Source: Treponema sp. (GTDB lineage Bacteria > Spirochaetota > Spirochaetia > Treponematales > Breznakiellaceae). Taken from it: DNA of 8,694 nucleotides. This document shows, in pieces, positions 5,724 through 8,694 of this stretch. How positions within the stretch are numbered: the first letter of the stretch is position 1; the number at the start of each line of letters is the position of its first letter. The stretch lies in NCBI GenBank assembly GCA_031254795.1, contig JAIRTS010000108.1:1-8694 (forward strand), given 5' to 3'. A program made the translations under genes and the position numbers. The notes below the pieces were generated by a model. That model did no database searches. It was not told the DNA's origin and saw nothing but the letters and a program-made list of their open reading frames with translations.

Positions 5724-7136
5724 CTAACATCTGCCCGCGATATTCTCTCCGGGCGCGGGCATTGGGTATTCGCCTGTAAAGCAACCCAAGCAATAGCCGC
5801 AATAACCCGGCGTTCCACCTATTGACTCAAGCAAGCCGTCAACGGACAGAAACGCGAGACTGTCGGCGCCCAAAGAAGCCTTGAGTTTCTCTACGCTGTT
5901 CATGTTGCTGATAAGGTCGTTGCGGTGCGGCGTGTCAATGCCGAAGAAACAGGGGAAACGCACGGGTGGCGAACTCACACGGATATGCACTTCTGAAGCG
6001 CCCGCATGTTTCAAAATGGAGACAAGCCGCCTGCTCGTTGTGCCGCGCACAATCGAATCGTCGATCAGTACGATCCGTTTGTCCTTGATCTCGCTGTGGA
6101 TGACGTTGTGTTTGACCGAAACAGCCGTCTCCCGCTTGTCCGGATCCGGCGCGATAAACGTCCTGCCAACATACTTGCTCTTTACAATGCCAAGACCGAA
6201 CAGCGTACCGGTAGCTCTGCCGTACCCGATGGCCGCAGGCATTCCGGAATCCGGCGCCCCGATAACAAGATCAGCCGGCGCCGGCGCCTCTCGTCCTAGA
6301 ATCTCGCCCGCCCGCACCCGCGAATCGTACACATCAATTCCGTCCACGATACTGTCAGGGCGGGAGAAGTACACGTACTCAAAGGAACAGACCGCGCGGG
6401 GCGTTTTTTCACTGAAGCTGAACGACAGCACATTGTCTTTGCTTATGATGATCATTTCGCCCGGCTCAATATCCCGCTCCAGCGTACCACCCACCGCGTC
6501 AATGGCGCAGGACTCGCTTGACAGGATCCAACCGTTGTCTATCTTGCCGAGGCACAAGGGGCGTATGCCATTCGGATCACGCACCCCGACAAGCGCGTCA
6601 TTCGTCAACACGGCGAGCGCATACGAGCCTTTGACAAACTTAATCGTATCGGTCAGCGCTTTTTCAAGCCCCTTCTTGTAGTTTTTTGCGATAAGATTGA
6701 CAATCACCTCGCTGTCGCTGGTCGATATAAACCCAATTCCCGAATCTTCAAGCAATTCCCGCACTACATCGGCGTTGGTGAGGGTTCCGTTGTGAGCCAC
6801 CGCAATGGAACCCAGCTTAAACCGGCTCACAAAGGGCTGCGCGTTTTCAATGGCGCTCGCGCCCGCTGTGGAATACCGCACATGCCCCACTGCGGCTGAC
6901 CCGTGGAAACTGCGCAACGCCTCCGGTTTGAATACATCGCCGACCAGCCCCATGCCCTTGCGGCACTCAATGACGCCGTTCTTCGCAACCGCAATGCCCA
7001 CGCTTTCCTGTCCGCGGTGTTGCAGGGAAAAAAGCCCGTAATACACAAGCGGCGTAACATCCCGTTCCGCGTCCGCGCTGAAAACGGCGAATACGCCGCA
7101 TTCCTCGCGGGGCTTGTCAAGTTCGCCGTCAATCAT
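5724..7136 (-). CDS. purF: amidophosphoribosyltransferase
   Basis: First committed enzyme of purine synthesis: PRPP plus glutamine gives 5-phosphoribosylamine, glutamate and pyrophosphate, in the cytosol. The 470-residue length is normal. The N-terminal glutaminase domain has a 12-residue propeptide before nucleophile Cys13 (REECGVF), then QHRGQES (39-45), GHVRYST (84-90) and HNGTL (115-119). The phosphoribosyltransferase domain has the PRPP loop IVLIDDSIVRGTT (355-367). Cysteines at 250 (CSFEYVYF), 396 (FPCFFGID) and the CGYCLGC cluster (446, 449, 452) match the ligands of the [4Fe-4S] class typified by Bacillus subtilis PurF; the propeptide also fits that class, which matures by self-cleavage and is sensitive to oxygen. 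The start codon overlaps the purC stop (ATGA), so translation is probably coupled; the ribosome site (GACGAGA) is weak. A terminator follows at once. Confidence 0.96.
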   Translation of the reverse strand: MIDGELDKPREECGVFAVFSADAERDVTPLVYYGLFSLQHRGQESVGIAVAKNGVIECRKGMGLVGDVFKPEALRSFHGSAAVGHVRYSTAGASAIENAQPFVSRFKLGSIAVAHNGTLTNADVVRELLEDSGIGFISTSDSEVIVNLIAKNYKKGLEKALTDTIKFVKGSYALAVLTNDALVGVRDPNGIRPLCLGKIDNGWILSSESCAIDAVGGTLERDIEPGEMIIISKDNVLSFSFSEKTPRAVCSFEYVYFSRPDSIVDGIDVYDSRVRAGEILGREAPAPADLVIGAPDSGMPAAIGYGRATGTLFGLGIVKSKYVGRTFIAPDPDKRETAVSVKHNVIHSEIKDKRIVLIDDSIVRGTTSRRLVSILKHAGASEVHIRVSSPPVRFPCFFGIDTPHRNDLISNMNSVEKLKASLGADSLAFLSVDGLLESIGGTPGYCGYCLGCFTGEYPMPAPGENIAGRC

Positions 7137-7879
7137 AATGGTCTCGTCAATCTATGCCAGATCTCTACGTATGCTTCTTTCACGGCGCCCAAGTCCCGGC
7201 GGAAGCGGTCTTTGTCGAGCTTTTCGTTGGTTTTCTTATCCCAGAGCCGGCATGTGTCCGGCGATATTTCATCCGCGAGAACCAACACGCCGTCTGCGGT
7301 TCTGCCAAATTCCAGCTTGAAATCAATGAGCTTGACGCCTCGTTCAAGGAAGATCACCGAAAGCGCGTCGTTCACTTTAAATGAGAGCTTTTTTATTTCG
7401 TCAAGCTCCTCAAATGTGGAGGCGCCGATTGCAACGGCGTGATACTCGTTGATGAGCGGATCGCCTAAAGCGTCGTCTTTGTAGGAAAGCTCGAACACGG
7501 TTGTTTTGAGCGCGGCGCCCTCCTCAAGTCCGAGCCGTTTCGCCATTGAGCCAGCCGCGACATTGCGGACAATCACCTCCAGCGGCGTGATTTTCACCTT
7601 TTTGCATACCATGTCCCGTTCGTTTTTTTGGGCGACGAAATGGGTCGGTACGCCGGCTTTGTCCAGCATCTCAAAAAGACTGGACGCTATCTTGTTGTTT
7701 AGGACGCCCTTGTCTTTGATTTGGCCTTTTTTTTCGCCGTTAAAAGCGGTCGCGTCGTCCTTGTAGTGGATAATCACAACATCACCGCGTCCTTCAATGG
7801 CAAACACCTGTTTCGCTTTGCCTTCGTAGAGCAGATCGCCCTGTTTCAACATCGCTATGTTCATAGCTTCCATATTCAT
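7133..7879 (-). CDS. purC: phosphoribosylaminoimidazole-succinocarboxamide synthase (SAICAR synthetase)
   Basis: Joins aspartate to CAIR using ATP to make SAICAR, directly after the PurE step. The 248-residue length is normal for a stand-alone bacterial PurC. Motifs in order: LLYEGKAKQVF (16-26, the ATP-site glycine loop), DDATAFNGEKKG (41-52), PLEVIVRNVAAGSMAKR (99-115), FELSYKDDALGDPLIN (129-144), LIDFKLEFG (184-192) and DEISPDTCRLWD (203-214), the last two being the signature region. ATG 7879 was chosen over the in-frame ATGs at 7873, 7864 and 7852 because AAAGAGG precedes it by 7 nt and because it overlaps the purE stop as ATGA. The purF start overlaps its own stop in the same way. No defects are visible. 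Confidence 0.96.
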   Translation of the reverse strand: MNMEAMNIAMLKQGDLLYEGKAKQVFAIEGRGDVVIIHYKDDATAFNGEKKGQIKDKGVLNNKIASSLFEMLDKAGVPTHFVAQKNERDMVCKKVKITPLEVIVRNVAAGSMAKRLGLEEGAALKTTVFELSYKDDALGDPLINEYHAVAIGASTFEELDEIKKLSFKVNDALSVIFLERGVKLIDFKLEFGRTADGVLVLADEISPDTCRLWDKKTNEKLDKDRFRRDLGAVKEAYVEIWHRLTRPL

Positions 7880-8355
7880 AACGTGGCCTCTTTATATTCA
7901 TTTTCAAAATCGACTTTCATCTTTTTTCTGTATGACAGTAGCTTTTCTTTTAATTCAGGGGACTTGACCGCCAGAATCTCCACCGCCAGATGCGCGGCGT
8001 TCGCGGCGTTATTCACGCCTACCACAGCGACCGGTATGGGCTTGGGCATCTGCGCCATGGAGAACAAGGCGTCCAGTCCGCCAAGTCCGCCCACCGCGAT
8101 GGGAACTCCGATGACCGGCAGGGTCGTCTGACTCGCAATCACACCCGGCAACGCGGCGGCTAATCCGGCTCCCGCTATGATGAGATCGGCCCCTTCTTTT
8201 TCCAGCATTTTGACGGTCTCGCTGAGCGCCTCCGGCGCGCGGTGCGCGGAAAGAATATGAGCGGAATACGCCACTCCAAACTCCCGCAGTACGTCGCCCG
8301 CGCCCTTCATGATCGGTTTGTCAGACGCTGAGCCAAATATAACGGCAACTTTCAT
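7876..8355 (-). CDS. purE: N5-carboxyaminoimidazole ribonucleotide mutase (class I PurE)
   Basis: Converts N5-CAIR to CAIR in purine synthesis; the substrate normally comes from PurK, which is not in this window. The 159 residues show GSASDKPIM (8-16), SAHRAPE (36-42, containing the class I active-site His 38), AGAGLAAALPG (61-71), GVP (83-85), GLDALFSMAQMP (92-103) and NAANAAHLA (116-124). The LPG and MAQMP motifs point to class I rather than the CO2-using class II, whose matching loop reads more like AGRSNALSG. The usual His before LPG (AAHLPG) is Ala here. The frame is open upstream to 8493, but that extension is low-complexity and runs into the tRNA promoter; ATG 8355 begins exactly where PurE proteins begin. 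No Shine-Dalgarno precedes it, and a promoter-like pair ends 6 nt before the ATG, so the message may be leaderless. It leads the pur operon. Confidence 0.94.
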   Translation of the reverse strand: MKVAVIFGSASDKPIMKGAGDVLREFGVAYSAHILSAHRAPEALSETVKMLEKEGADLIIAGAGLAAALPGVIASQTTLPVIGVPIAVGGLGGLDALFSMAQMPKPIPVAVVGVNNAANAAHLAVEILAVKSPELKEKLLSYRKKMKVDFENEYKEATL

Positions 8356-8361
8356 GGAAAG

Positions 8362-8390
8362 AACATAGCATAACGAGGCGTGAAAAACAA
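8362..8390 (-). promoter_or_regulatory. probable promoter of the purE-purC-purF operon
   Basis: On the minus strand TTGTTT (8385-8390) and TATGTT (8362-8367) are separated by 17 nt. Six nt later comes the purE ATG, so the expected start of transcription falls on or next to the A of the ATG at 8355. Both boxes match the sigma-70 consensus only partly (4 of 6 each). I saw no purine riboswitch or clear repressor palindrome between here and the tRNA promoter. Confidence 0.4.
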
Positions 8391-8439
8391 GGGGGCGGGA
8401 TGGCGGATTCAAAAAACGAGGAGACGAAGGCGGCGCGGC

Positions 8440-8467
8440 GTGCGCATGGAACAGCGCGCTTTTTTTT
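8440..8467 (+). terminator. hairpin plus T8 upstream of tRNA-Asp
   Basis: GTGCGC (8440-8445) pairs with GCGCGC (8454-8459, one G-U pair) around an 8-nt loop and is followed by eight T (8460-8467). This is the form of a rightward intrinsic terminator, yet no rightward gene lies before it in the window. It may shield the tRNA promoter from rightward antisense transcription, or be fortuitous. Confidence 0.4.
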
Positions 8468-8478
8468 CGCAAAAGGGC

Positions 8479-8507
8479 TTGACATTTTTTCATTCCTGCG
8501 GTATAGT
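8479..8507 (+). promoter_or_regulatory. sigma-70 promoter of the tRNA genes
   Basis: Perfect TTGACA at 8479-8484, a 17-nt spacer, then TATAGT at 8502-8507 (one mismatch to TATAAT). The predicted start is about 8514, 5 nt before the mature tRNA-Asp end. Near-consensus strength is usual for stable RNA genes. Confidence 0.85.
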
Positions 8508-8518
8508 CAACTCATTAC

Positions 8519-8592
8519 GGGGACGTGGCGAAGCTGGTTATCGCGCTGGTCTGTCACACCGGAGGCCGCGGGTTCAAGTCCCGTCGTTCCCG
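8519..8592 (+). tRNA. tRNA-Asp (anticodon GUC)
   Basis: A complete 74-nt cloverleaf. Acceptor GGGGACG pairs with CGTTCCC (one G-U), with discriminator G at 8592. The D stem is GCGA/TCGC. The anticodon stem CTGGT/ACCGG encloses loop CTGTCAC with anticodon GTC. The T stem GCGGG/CCCGT encloses TTCAAGT. CCA is not encoded (TCG follows), so it must be added by tRNA nucleotidyltransferase. Confidence 0.97.
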
Positions 8593-8595
8593 TCG

Positions 8596-8620
8596 CCCGT
8601 CTTTATGACGGGTTTTTTTT
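8596..8620 (+). terminator. intrinsic terminator between tRNA-Asp and tRNA-Pro
   Basis: CCCGTC (8596-8601) and GACGGG (8607-8612) form a perfect 6-bp GC-rich stem with a 5-nt loop, followed by eight T (8613-8620). It starts 3 nt after the tRNA-Asp discriminator base and ends one base before the first base of tRNA-Pro. Confidence 0.75.
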
Positions 8621-8621
8621 A

Positions 8622-8694
8622 CGGGCAGTAGCGCAGTTGGTAGCGCGCTTGGTTCGGGACCAAGAGGTCGCCGGTTCAAATCCGGCCTGCCCGA
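8622..8694 (+). tRNA. tRNA-Pro (anticodon CGG)
   Basis: A complete 73-nt cloverleaf ending on the last base of the window. Acceptor CGGGCAG pairs with CTGCCCG, with discriminator A at 8694. The D stem is GCGC/GCGC. The anticodon stem CTTGG/CCAAG encloses loop TTCGGGA with anticodon CGG. The T stem GCCGG/CCGGC encloses TTCAAAT. Whether CCA is encoded lies beyond the window. I see no promoter of its own, so it is probably made by read-through from the tRNA-Asp promoter. Confidence 0.96.

Noticed and set aside
5881..6681. 266-codon plus-strand frame opposite purF
   Set aside because: It is the antisense shadow of the clearly conserved purF, with serine- and proline-rich shadow composition and no motif.
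8356..8493. 46-codon N-terminal extension of PurE
   Set aside because: The extension is low-complexity, unlike any PurE, and overlaps the tRNA promoter. PurE homology starts exactly at ATG 8355.
1..8694. CRISPR array or defence system
   Set aside because: There is no spaced direct-repeat series and no cas, toxin-antitoxin or restriction-type protein. Repeats seen are single hairpins or one 7-bp tandem pair.

Overview
The window is bacterial chromosome of moderate GC. Every protein gene reads leftward on the minus strand; two tRNA genes at the right edge read rightward. The purE-purC-purF order and the [4Fe-4S]-type PurF fit Bacillota or Spirochaetota. This is a guess from gene style, not an identification.

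Layout, left to right. (1) 1-1273 has no intact gene and is a graveyard of insertion sequences: the frameshifted N-terminus of an IS4-type transposase (minus, about 197-450), then a shrunken IS3-family element (plus, about 491-1222) whose OrfA and OrfB survive only as motifs scattered over three frames. (2) 1274-2281 encodes a lipid (diacylglycerol-type) kinase of the YegS/DgkB/BmrU family. Overlapping its start is a 43-codon reading frame (2262-2393) with a near-perfect Shine-Dalgarno and a receiver-like N-terminus, possibly the stump of a response regulator gene or a regulatory upstream ORF. (3) 2484-5261 encodes a large membrane-bound hybrid sensor histidine kinase (six membrane segments, PAS, HisKA, HATPase, receiver, HPt). 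(4) 5262-5713 is non-coding: a strong leftward promoter at 5597-5625, a leader of about 300 nt with a long-range inverted repeat, and the terminator behind purF. (5) 5724-8355 is the operon purE-purC-purF (transcribed in that order), with 4-bp ATGA overlaps at both junctions. (6) 8440-8694 holds a hairpin with a T-tract, a consensus promoter, tRNA-Asp(GUC), an intrinsic terminator and tRNA-Pro(CGG), which runs to the window edge.

How it works together. PurF makes phosphoribosylamine, the first step of de novo purine synthesis. PurE and PurC act later, making CAIR and SAICAR. The cluster ends after purF at a terminator, so the other pur genes lie elsewhere. The kinase carries all four phosphorelay modules in one chain, but no intact output regulator is visible; the only candidate is the 43-codon stump between it and the lipid kinase.

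I see no clear novel defence or mobile system. The points most worth checking are the receiver-like stump with its hairpin before the lipid kinase, the long structured leader of the kinase gene, the probable leaderless start of purE, and the terminator squeezed between the two tRNAs.
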